DNA from: DATFFO01 sp035250025
GTDB taxonomy: Bacteria > Actinomycetota > Acidimicrobiia > Spongiisociales > ZC4RG35
NCBI GenBank assembly: GCA_035250025.1
Contig: DATFFO010000320.1
Coordinates: forward strand, 1-7,909
Length of the DNA: 7,909 nucleotides
Direction: 5' to 3'
The position numbers and the translations under genes are program-made. The notes under the pieces are model-generated. The model was not told the DNA's origin, did no database searches, and saw only the letters and a program-made list of their open reading frames with translations. Shown piece by piece: positions 1 to 4,652 of the stretch (positions are counted from its first letter, which is position 1; each line of letters starts with the position of its first letter).

Positions 1-84
1 GACGGCCCCCTACCCACCGGCTCCGCCGGCGGGGGCCCCTTCCCCCTTCGCTCCGCTCAGGGGGACAAAGCTCAGGGGGACAAA
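1..84 (+). repeat. Intergenic hairpin repeat, copy A (direct)
   Basis: Bases 1-69 match 283-351 with a single difference (ctccgctc here, cttcgctc there). The unit has two stems. The first runs from GGCCCCC to GGGGGCC around an inner CCGGC/GCCGG pair. The second pairs TCCCCCT with AGGGGGA across an 11-base loop at 41-65. It ends in GGGGGACAAA, and its last 15 bases (55-69) are duplicated in tandem at 70-84. There is no coding sign. It may be a mobile or replicated intergenic element; its function is unknown. It could continue to the left of the window. Confidence 0.8.
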
Positions 85-108
85 CTGCCGACTTCCGGCG
101 TTTCGATG

Positions 109-152
109 CGGAGGTGGGAGGTAGGGGGAAGCCCGAAGGGCAAGGCGAACCC
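109..152 (-). repeat. Intergenic repeat, partial inverted copy D
   Basis: The 21 bases at 109-129 recur exactly at 199-219, 90 bp away. The following bases are also related: GCCC-GAA-GGGC and then AAGGCGAACCC here, GCCCC-GAA-GGGGC and then AGGGCGAACCC there. Read on the minus strand, the block starts CCCCCTACC and CCACC like copies A and C, so it is a partial member in the opposite orientation. The small GCCC/GGGC stem is at 131-141. Confidence 0.65.
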
Positions 153-219
153 TTTGTCCCCCACGCAGTGGGGGAAGGTCCCTGCCACCGAAGCGAAGCG
201 GAGGTGGGAGGTAGGGGGA
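153..219 (-). repeat. Intergenic hairpin repeat, inverted copy B
   Basis: On the minus strand this reads CCCCCTACC, CCACC, TCCGC, then CCTTCCCCC, a hairpin, and GGGGGACAAA. That is the same order of blocks as copies A and C, with a diverged middle. The terminal stem pairs TCCCCCA (157-163) with TGGGGGA (169-175) over a 5-base loop. The stem is kept while its loop and flanking bases differ from copy C, which suggests the structure matters more than the exact sequence. Next to it, TGCCCC-GAA-GGGGCA at 220-234 forms another short hairpin. Confidence 0.65.
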
Positions 220-282
220 TGCCCCGAAGGGGCAGGGCGAACCCGTCGCGAACCTCTCCCTACAGCCAATCCTGTTGGGAGC

Positions 283-351
283 GACGGCCCCCTACCCACC
301 GGCTCCGCCGGCGGGGGCCCCTTCCCCCTTCGCTTCGCTCAGGGGGACAAA
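283..351 (+). repeat. Intergenic hairpin repeat, copy C (direct)
   Basis: This is the second direct copy of the 69-bp unit at 1-69, with one base changed. The stem TCCCCCT (323-329) with AGGGGGA (341-347) lies only 11 bp past the stop codon of the universal stress protein gene, so it may also help end the rplJ-rplL-usp transcript. No U-tract follows the stem on the minus strand, so simple intrinsic termination is uncertain. The bases between this copy and copy B (245-282) show nothing recognisable. Confidence 0.8.
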
Positions 352-357
352 TGGGCT

Positions 358-786
358 TCAGTCGACGTGGCGGACGACGAGCACGTCGCAGGGGGCGCTG
401 TGGATCACGCCGTGGCTCGTGGAGCCGAGCACCAGAGCGGCCAGGTCGCCCCTCCCCCGGGTGCCGATCACGATCATGTCCGCTCCGACCTCCTCGGCGT
501 ATGCGCTGACCTGCGTAGCGGGATGGCCGCTGAGATCGACCTTGGTCCACTTCACGCCCGAGGCGTCGAGGTGGGAGGTGAGTGCATTCCACACCGCCTC
601 CCTCTCGGCACTGGCCAGGTCCTCGGCAGCAAGAGCGAAACCGGCGTCGAGGGCGTACATCGAAGCCGGCGGTTGATAGACGTGGACGACGTGGACCTCG
701 CCGTCGAGCCTACGGGCCTGCTCCAGCGCCCGGTCCACGACGCGTGTAGCCATGGGGGAGGAATCGACAGATGCGACGATGATCAT
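358..786 (-). CDS. Universal stress protein (UspA family, ATP-binding type)
   Basis: A single 142-residue Usp domain, the usual length for a one-domain member. It begins with the beta strand and acidic residue MIIVASVDSS (Asp8 expected to contact adenine). Near the C-terminus it has the nucleotide-binding signature G-x2-G-x9-G-S at Gly108, Gly111, Gly121 and Ser122, followed by PCDVLVV. Proteins with this signature usually bind ATP and act as soluble dimers in stress or dormancy responses; the specific role here cannot be read from the sequence. The ATG is preceded by AAAGGA at a suitable distance. The gene starts 15 bp after rplL ends, so it is probably the last gene of the rplJ-rplL transcript, tying its level to ribosome synthesis. 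There is no signal peptide or membrane segment. Confidence 0.9.
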   Translation of the reverse strand: MIIVASVDSSPMATRVVDRALEQARRLDGEVHVVHVYQPPASMYALDAGFALAAEDLASAEREAVWNALTSHLDASGVKWTKVDLSGHPATQVSAYAEEVGADMIVIGTRGRGDLAALVLGSTSHGVIHSAPCDVLVVRHVD

Positions 787-801
787 GAAGGTCCTTTGAC
801 G

Positions 802-1188
802 CTACTTGAGCTCTACCGTCGCCCCTACCGCCTCGAGCGTCTCCTTGGCCTTGTCGGCGGCTTCCTTTTCGACGGCCTCGAGCACCGGCTTGGGGGCGGC
901 GTCCACCAGCTCCTTGGCTTCCTTGAGGCCAAGGCTGGTGAGGGCGCGCACCTCTTTGATGACCTGGATCTTCTGGTCACCGGCGGCGACGAGGACGACA
1001 TCGAATTCGTCCTTCTCCTCTTCCACCGGGGCTGCGGCACCGCCGCCCGCGGGAGCGGCGGCCATAGCCATGGGAGCGGCGGCCGTCACGTCGAACTTCT
1101 CCTCGAAAGCATCGAGGAATTCCTTCAGTTCCAACACCGTCATCGTCTCGAAAACGGCAAGGAGTTCGTCAGTTGTCATCGTGGCCAT
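802..1188 (-). CDS. rplL: 50S ribosomal protein L7/L12
   Basis: A 128-residue L7/L12, the multi-copy stalk protein that recruits and activates translation GTPases. The N-terminal dimerisation helices (about 1-34, TTDELLAVFETMTVLELKEF) are followed by an Ala/Gly-rich hinge (about 35-54) and the C-terminal factor-binding domain (about 57-128), with the typical FDVVL, KIQVIKEVR and LGLKEAKELVD segments. The ATG at 1188 was chosen because GGAGG lies 7 bases upstream; a second ATG three codons inside is less well placed. That Shine-Dalgarno sequence is made by the Glu-Glu-stop end of rplJ, only 2 bp away, so the two genes are probably coupled. L12 is made in excess of L10, and the strong ribosome binding site fits that. 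Confidence 0.97.
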   Translation of the reverse strand: MATMTTDELLAVFETMTVLELKEFLDAFEEKFDVTAAAPMAMAAAPAGGGAAAPVEEEKDEFDVVLVAAGDQKIQVIKEVRALTSLGLKEAKELVDAAPKPVLEAVEKEAADKAKETLEAVGATVELK

Positions 1189-1190
1189 GG

Positions 1191-1925
1191 TTATTCCTCC
1201 TCGGCCTCGGCGGCCGGCTCCTCGGGGGAGTCCTCGGCCGAATCGTCATCTGTATCGGTTGGGGCAGAAGCCTCGGGATCGGTGGAGTCGTCGTCGTCGG
1301 GACTGTCAGCGCTGTCCGGGCTGTCGGGACTCTCCGGGCTGTCAGGACTGTCCGGGCTGTCGGGACTGTCCGGACTCTCGGAAGGGGCGGTCGTGGCATC
1401 CCCGCCCTCTGACTCCTTCTTTTCCAGCAGGGCCGTGAACACCGTCGCCGCGTCGCGCGTGAACGAGGCCAGCATCGAGGCCAGCCCGCTCAGCGGAGCC
1501 TTGGCGGCGCCAGCGATCTTGGCGAGCAGCACCTCGCGGGGCTCGATCTCGGCCAGCTTGACGACGTCCTCGGGACGGAGGACCTTGTCTGCAAGCAGGG
1601 CCAGCTTGATGACCAGGCTCTCGTTCTCCTTGGCGTAGTCGCTGAGCGCCTTCGCCACCCGGACGGGATCGTCCTTGGCGAAAGCCAGCGCCGTCGGCCC
1701 GACCATCTCCTCCGAGATCGCCTCGATCCCAAGATCGTCTGCAGCTAGACGGGCGAGCGTCATCTTCACGACTTTGTACTCGGCCCCGACGGCGCGGAGA
1801 CGGCGACGGAGATCGCTCATCTGCTTGACGGCGATTCCCCGGTACTCGGTCAAGAAGACGGCCTCCGCCTCCTCGATCTGCTCTTTGATCTCGGCTACTG
1901 CCTGGACCTTCTCAGGTCTGGGCAT
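1191..1925 (-). CDS. rplJ: 50S ribosomal protein L10 with long acidic SPD-repeat tail
   Basis: L10 anchors the L12 dimers to 23S rRNA at the base of the stalk. Residues 1-170 are a normal L10: KVQAVAEIKEQI, AVFLTEYRGI, LRRRLRAVGAEYKVVKMTL, the GPTALAF segment, and the C-terminal L12-binding helix (about 140-170). Most family members end near 165-175 residues. This one continues to 244 with an almost purely acidic tail rich in Asp, Glu, Ser and Pro, including an SPD tripeptide run at 184-210. The start ATG at 1925 has GGGAG 7 bases upstream; an out-of-frame ATG at 1930 is ignored. It is preceded by a long structured leader and followed at 2 bp by rplL. Confidence 0.96.
   Translation of the reverse strand: MPRPEKVQAVAEIKEQIEEAEAVFLTEYRGIAVKQMSDLRRRLRAVGAEYKVVKMTLARLAADDLGIEAISEEMVGPTALAFAKDDPVRVAKALSDYAKENESLVIKLALLADKVLRPEDVVKLAEIEPREVLLAKIAGAAKAPLSGLASMLASFTRDAATVFTALLEKKESEGGDATTAPSESPDSPDSPDSPDSPESPDSPDSADSPDDDDSTDPEASAPTDTDDDSAEDSPEEPAAEAEEE
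1296..1376 (-). repeat. 9-bp coding tandem repeat (SPD) in rplJ
   Basis: About nine near-repeats of a 9-bp unit encode Ser-Pro-Asp, with variants SPE and SAD. Synonymous changes alternate between cgg and cgt-like contexts, so the copies are not all recent. Expansion or loss of units would stay in frame and change only the tail length of L10. Confidence 0.85.
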
Positions 1926-1950
1926 TGCATTTCTCCCTTGTCATTGAGAA

Positions 1951-1977
1951 AACCCCCGGCGTACGCGACCGAGGGTT
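1951..1977 (-). terminator. Attenuator-like hairpin before rplJ
   Basis: On the minus strand AACCCTCGG (1977-1969) pairs with CCGGGGGTT (1959-1951) over a 9-base loop, with one G-U pair, and continues into TTCTC, giving four consecutive U residues. It lies 25 bases before the rplJ start. The G-U pair forms only in the minus-strand RNA (C-A mismatch on the other strand). An alternative stem, GGTCCT (1991-1986) with AGGAACC (1980-1974), uses part of the same 5' arm, so the two cannot form together. That is the pattern of transcription attenuation; the U-tract is short, so this stays tentative. Confidence 0.45.
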
Positions 1978-2000
1978 CCTACAGGAGGACCTGCGCTGGC

Positions 2001-2015
2001 CGGACATCATGTCCG
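2001..2015 (-). repeat. 15-base palindrome in rplJ leader
   Basis: CGGACAT-C-ATGTCCG is a perfect palindrome around one central base. In RNA it would form a 5-bp stem with a 5-base loop; in DNA it could bind a dimeric regulator. It lies between the candidate rplJ promoter and the attenuator-like hairpin. Confidence 0.5.
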
Positions 2016-2067
2016 CTTAAGCCGATGGCACCAACGGTCTCGGGCCGAGGTATGGAGTTGCCGGGCC

Positions 2068-2096
2068 ATGGTACGCCGTCGTGCCGTTCTGGCCAA
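2068..2096 (-). promoter_or_regulatory. Candidate promoter for rplJ-rplL-usp
   Basis: On the minus strand TTGGCC (2096-2091) and TACCAT (2073-2068) are separated by exactly 17 bases, resembling -35 and -10 boxes of the main sigma factor. Transcription would begin near 2061 and give a leader of about 135 bases containing the palindrome and the attenuator-like hairpin. The -35 match is only partial, and other start sites further upstream are possible. Confidence 0.35.
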
Positions 2097-2182
2097 GTCA
2101 GAGAACATTGAGGATTCTTCTGGACATAGGCCTGCAGACCCACCACACTAGGGGGGTTGAAAACAGGGGGCTCCGAGGAGAC

Positions 2183-2213
2183 AGCTGACGGATACCGACC
2201 GCCTCCGTCAGCT
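2183..2213 (-). repeat. Perfect 10-bp inverted repeat upstream of rplJ
   Basis: AGCTGACGGA (2183-2192) and TCCGTCAGCT (2204-2213) are perfectly complementary around an 11-base loop. No U-tract follows on the minus strand, so it is not an obvious terminator. It could be a protein-binding stem of a longer leader or an operator upstream of the candidate promoter. Confidence 0.55.
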
Positions 2214-2361
2214 ACGAGTCGAGCCGGAACGAGCCATCGAACGGACGGGACCGACGACCCTCTGAACATCCGTCAGTCCGATGGGGAGAGCGCACTTGGT
2301 GGACCTGGCACGCGCACCCGTAGCTCGTAAAGACGGCTCCACCACTCGGTGCCCCCTATTT

Positions 2362-2400
2362 CACGGAAAGGCCCCGGCGATACCCGGGGCCTTTTCCGTG
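2362..2400 (-). terminator. Strong hairpin terminator after purU
   Basis: CACGGAAAAGGCCCCGG pairs with CCGGGGCCTTTCCGTG on the minus strand with a single bulged base and a 6-base loop, starting 13 bp after the purU stop. The GC core is followed by TTT inside the lower stem, and the sequence is almost symmetrical, so it could work in both directions. It separates the secE-nusG-rplK-rplA-purU transcript from rplJ-rplL. Confidence 0.85.
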
Positions 2401-2413
2401 GGACACCCAGGGA

Positions 2414-3280
2414 TCACTCGAAGACGATCGTCCGTCTGCCCGCCACCATGACCCGGTGCTCGAGATGAGCCCTGACGGCGGCAGCCAGGACCCGGGCCTC
2501 GACCTCACGTCCCCGGCGGACGAAATCGGCGACCGAGTCGCGGTGCGAGGTAGTCGTCACCCCCTGCTCGATGATCGGCCCCTCGTCGAGGTCGGCGGTG
2601 GCGTAGTGCGCCGTGGCGCCGATCAGCTTTACCCCTCGCTCCATCGCCTGGTGGTAGGGCCGGGCGCCCGGAAAGGCGGGTAGGAACGAGTGGTGGATGT
2701 TGATGATGCGCCCCGGCCAGCGAGCCACGAACCCATCCGAGAGCACCTGCATGTAACGGGCCATGACCACCAACTCGACACCGAGATCGCCCAGCAGCCC
2801 ATCGAGGGCCACCTCCTGAGTGTCCTTCGTCTCGGGCGTCATCGGAAGGTGGTGAAAGGGGACCCCGAAGCCGTCGGCGATGTCCCGGACATCTTCGTGG
2901 TTGCTGATCACCGCCACGATGTCGGCGGGAATGTCACCGACCCGCCATCGGGCCAGCAGGTCCAGCAGGCAGTGGGCATGTTTCGACACGAGAATGGCGG
3001 TCCGTTGCGGCTCGTCCATGGCGTGGACCGACCACTCCGCGCCCAATTCTTCGGCCACCGGCCCGAACCCTTCTCGGAAAGCGTCGAGGTCGATCGAACG
3101 ACTGGCGTGGTCGAAGTGGATGCGTTGGTAGAACCGGGCATCGGCGACCGACTCGCTCTGCTCGGCGCGGAGGATGTTGGCCCCCTGGGCGGCCAGGTGG
3201 GTCGAGACTCTGCTGACTATCCCGGGCCGGTCGGTGCAGGCGAGAAGGAGGACGGCGGACGTGGTCACAGTCGGGCTCAA
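2414..3280 (-). CDS. purU: Formyltetrahydrofolate deformylase
   Basis: This enzyme hydrolyses 10-formyl-tetrahydrofolate to tetrahydrofolate and formate, balancing one-carbon units and supplying formate for purine synthesis. An N-terminal ACT domain (about 8-88, LLLACTDRPGIVSRVSTHLA) precedes a formyltransferase-fold catalytic domain (about 93-280). The catalytic triad of the fold is present: Asn194 and His196 in IINIHHSFLPAF and Asp232 in LDEGPIIEQ, spaced as in glycinamide ribonucleotide transformylase. The 288 residues match the family. The start is a TTG that overlaps the rplA stop as TTGA, with no clear Shine-Dalgarno sequence; a GTG four codons in is the alternative. The overlap implies translation coupled to rplA. 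A metabolic gene here breaks the usual rplA-rplJ order. Confidence 0.93.
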   Translation of the reverse strand: MSPTVTTSAVLLLACTDRPGIVSRVSTHLAAQGANILRAEQSESVADARFYQRIHFDHASRSIDLDAFREGFGPVAEELGAEWSVHAMDEPQRTAILVSKHAHCLLDLLARWRVGDIPADIVAVISNHEDVRDIADGFGVPFHHLPMTPETKDTQEVALDGLLGDLGVELVVMARYMQVLSDGFVARWPGRIINIHHSFLPAFPGARPYHQAMERGVKLIGATAHYATADLDEGPIIEQGVTTTSHRDSVADFVRRGREVEARVLAAAVRAHLEHRVMVAGRRTIVFE

Positions 3281-3993
3281 CCGGCCCGGGCGACCAGATC
3301 CTCCAATTTGCCCGTGTCGACCTTGACTCCGGGGCCCATCGTGGACGAGACACTGAGCTGGCGGACGTAGCGTCCCTTGGCTCCCGCCGGCTTCACGCGG
3401 GAGATCTCGGCGGCGACGGCCGCCAGGTTGTCGTAGAGCTTGTCGGCGTCGAACGAGGCCCGGCCGATCGGGACGTGGACGTTCCCGTAGCGGTCGTTTC
3501 GGTACTCGATCCGTCCAGCCTTGAACTCGGAGACGGCCTTGGCGATGTCAGGTGTGACCGTGCCCGACTTGGGATTGGGCATGAGGCCCCGGGGTCCCAG
3601 CACACGCCCCAACTTCCCGACCTCGGCCATCATGTCGGGACTGGCGATGGCGACGTCGAAGTCGAGGTCGCGTCCCCCCTGGAACTCGGCCACGAGCTCG
3701 GGGCCACCGGCCAGATCAGCCCCGGCCGCCATTGCCTCGCTCGCCTTGTCGGCGGGGGCGAAGACCACGACCCGAACGTCCTTCCCGGTTCCGTGGGGCA
3801 ACGAGATGGTGCCCCGCACGAGCTGATCGGCCTTGCGGGCGTCGATCCCGAGCTTGAAGACGGCCTCGACGGTCTCGTCGAACTTGGCCGTGGCGAAGGA
3901 CTTCACCAGTTCGATGGCCTGGGGCGCCGGGTAAGGCGTCAGGCTGTCATATCCCTTGGCGGCCTCTGAATACCGCTTGCCATGCGTTGACAT
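3277..3993 (-). CDS. rplA: 50S ribosomal protein L1
   Basis: L1 forms the mobile stalk at the tRNA exit site and in many bacteria represses translation of its own mRNA. The 238 residues match the usual length. The family signature GPRGLMPNPKSGTV is at 133-146, with the split first domain (about 15-68 and 155-230) around the inserted second domain (about 69-154, KDVRVVVFA). I chose the ATG at 3993, giving MSTHGKRYSEAAK, because AGGAG sits 6 bases before it; an in-frame TTG at 4020 would lengthen the protein by 9 residues that do not resemble L1 and lie inside the predicted operator. The stop overlaps the purU start by 4 bp. Confidence 0.97.
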   Translation of the reverse strand: MSTHGKRYSEAAKGYDSLTPYPAPQAIELVKSFATAKFDETVEAVFKLGIDARKADQLVRGTISLPHGTGKDVRVVVFAPADKASEAMAAGADLAGGPELVAEFQGGRDLDFDVAIASPDMMAEVGKLGRVLGPRGLMPNPKSGTVTPDIAKAVSEFKAGRIEYRNDRYGNVHVPIGRASFDADKLYDNLAAVAAEISRVKPAGAKGRYVRQLSVSSTMGPGVKVDTGKLEDLVARAG

Positions 3994-4004
3994 TTCTCTC
4001 TCCT

Positions 4005-4037
4005 GTGGTTCAGGCGGCAACGTCGGTTGCCTCCCAC
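4005..4037 (-). promoter_or_regulatory. Predicted L1-binding operator before rplA
   Basis: On the minus strand GTGG (4037-4034) pairs with CCAC (4008-4005). Inside lies an asymmetric loop, GA on one side and GCC-TGAA on the other, and an upper stem GGCAAC/GTTGCC capped by CGAC. The elements GTGGGAGGC, then GCC, TGAA and CCAC in this order copy the L1-binding helices of 23S rRNA (GUGGGAGGC and, on the far strand, UGAAA then ACCAC). The last C directly abuts the AGGAG Shine-Dalgarno sequence (4004-4000). Bound L1 would therefore block the ribosome: translational feedback. In E. coli the site is ahead of rplK; here it is ahead of rplA. Confidence 0.7.
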
Positions 4038-4172
4038 TGTGCTAATTGCCGGCCGACTTTGGCGTCGGCCCACCTATCAGTTCACCGCTGGCTTGTGGCT
4101 GTGTCCACGGGACCAGCCGCCGCCAAACAGACGCCCGTCGGCCGGAGCTTCCGCTCCAACCCCCAGGGGTCC
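4038..4172 (-). other. Structured rplK-rplA intergenic segment
   Basis: This part of the 222-bp gap shows no coding sequence. It contains a perfect 7-bp inverted repeat GGCCGAC/GTCGGCC (4051-4057 with 4064-4070, 6-base loop), a two-part stem GCTGG..GTGG / CCAC..CCAGC (4087-4117), and GGAGC-TTCC-GCTCC (4144-4157). None is followed by a U-tract on the minus strand, so rplA probably shares the upstream transcript. No promoter was recognised. Confidence 0.5.
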
Positions 4173-4214
4173 GTCTTCCGACTTACGTCTTCCGTCTTCC
4201 GACTTCCGACTTCC
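4173..4214 (-). repeat. Degenerate heptamer tandem repeat between rplK and rplA
   Basis: Six consecutive 7-bp units on the plus strand: GTCTTCC, GACTTAC, GTCTTCC, GTCTTCC, GACTTCC, GACTTCC. The array ends 1 bp before the rplK stop codon. The unit GACTTCC is the reverse complement of GGAAGTC, the unit of the long array at 7771-7858, so the two arrays belong to one family in opposite orientations. The copies here are more diverged, which suggests an older array. Confidence 0.85.
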
Positions 4215-4215
4215 G

Positions 4216-4644
4216 TCAGCCGTTGACGGTTATCCCCATCGACCGGGCGGTTCCTTCAACGATCTTCATCGCCTGCTCGACGTCGTTGGCGTTGAGGTCC
4301 GGCATCTTGATCTCGGCGATCTCTTTGACCTGGGCCCGGGTGACGCTGCCCACCTTCTCCTTGTTGGGCACCGAGGAGCCCTTGTCGACGCGGGCGGCCT
4401 GGCGGAGCAGGGCGGCGGCCGGAGGGGTCTTGGTGACGAACGTGAAGGAACGGTCCTCGTAGATCGAGATCTCCACGGGGATGATCTGGCCCCGCTGGCT
4501 GGCGGTTTCGTCGTTGTAGGCCTTGACGAAGTCCATCAGGTTCACGCCGTGGGGACCGAGGGCAGTACCCACCGGGGGGGCAGGGGTGGCCTGGCCGGCG
4601 GGCAACTGGAGCTTGAGTGTGGTTACTAGACGTCTGCGTCCCAT
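4216..4644 (-). CDS. rplK: 50S ribosomal protein L11
   Basis: L11 binds the GTPase-associated centre of 23S rRNA and, with L10 and L12, forms the stalk base; it is needed for RelA-dependent stringent signalling and is the target area of thiopeptides. The 142 residues match the family. The N-terminal domain (about 8-70) holds LQLPAGQATPAPPVGTALG with its conserved prolines, and the rRNA-binding C-terminal domain (about 75-142) ends with IAEIKMPDLNANDVEQAM and the GTARSMGI signature. The ATG at 4644 is preceded by TAGGAA, which contains the nusG stop; the genes are 8 bp apart. A 6-bp stem CCGTCA/TGACGG overlaps the stop codon. Confidence 0.97.
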   Translation of the reverse strand: MGRRRLVTTLKLQLPAGQATPAPPVGTALGPHGVNLMDFVKAYNDETASQRGQIIPVEISIYEDRSFTFVTKTPPAAALLRQAARVDKGSSVPNKEKVGSVTRAQVKEIAEIKMPDLNANDVEQAMKIVEGTARSMGITVNG

Positions 4645-4652
4645 GCCTGTTC

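Larger units (their letters stand above)
1926..2361 (-). promoter_or_regulatory. Long untranslated leader of rplJ-rplL (candidate L10 leader)
   Basis: These 436 bp between the purU terminator and rplJ carry no convincing gene but several inverted repeats. In transcription order they are TGGTGGA/TCCACCA (2338-2344 with 2297-2303), a perfect 10-bp stem at 2183-2213, a 15-base palindrome at 2001-2015, and a terminator-like hairpin at 1951-1977. L10 (as L10-L12 complex) is known to bind the leader of its own mRNA in many bacteria, and the position fits. I cannot confirm a match to the known L10 leader family by eye, and no kink-turn was identified with certainty. Confidence 0.5.

Noticed and set aside
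106..1638. Long plus-strand reading frame (510 codons) across the left third
   Set aside because: It runs antisense to the usp, rplL and rplJ genes and through the intergenic repeats. Its low-complexity Ser/Gly/Leu product mirrors the SPD repeats, and the GC-rich third-position pattern explains its openness.
1979..2269. Minus-strand frame of 96 codons upstream of rplJ
   Set aside because: It has no ribosome binding site, no recognisable domain, and overlaps several inverted repeats of the leader; coding is unlikely.
2292..2352. tRNA-like segment with a 7-bp end stem and CCA
   Set aside because: The enclosed sequence is too short for a tRNA and has no anticodon arm or T arm; only the stem pairing is real.
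3994..4020. Earlier TTG start for rplA
   Set aside because: It adds 9 residues unlike L1, has no good ribosome binding site, and lies in the predicted operator; the ATG at 3993 has AGGAG at 6 bases.
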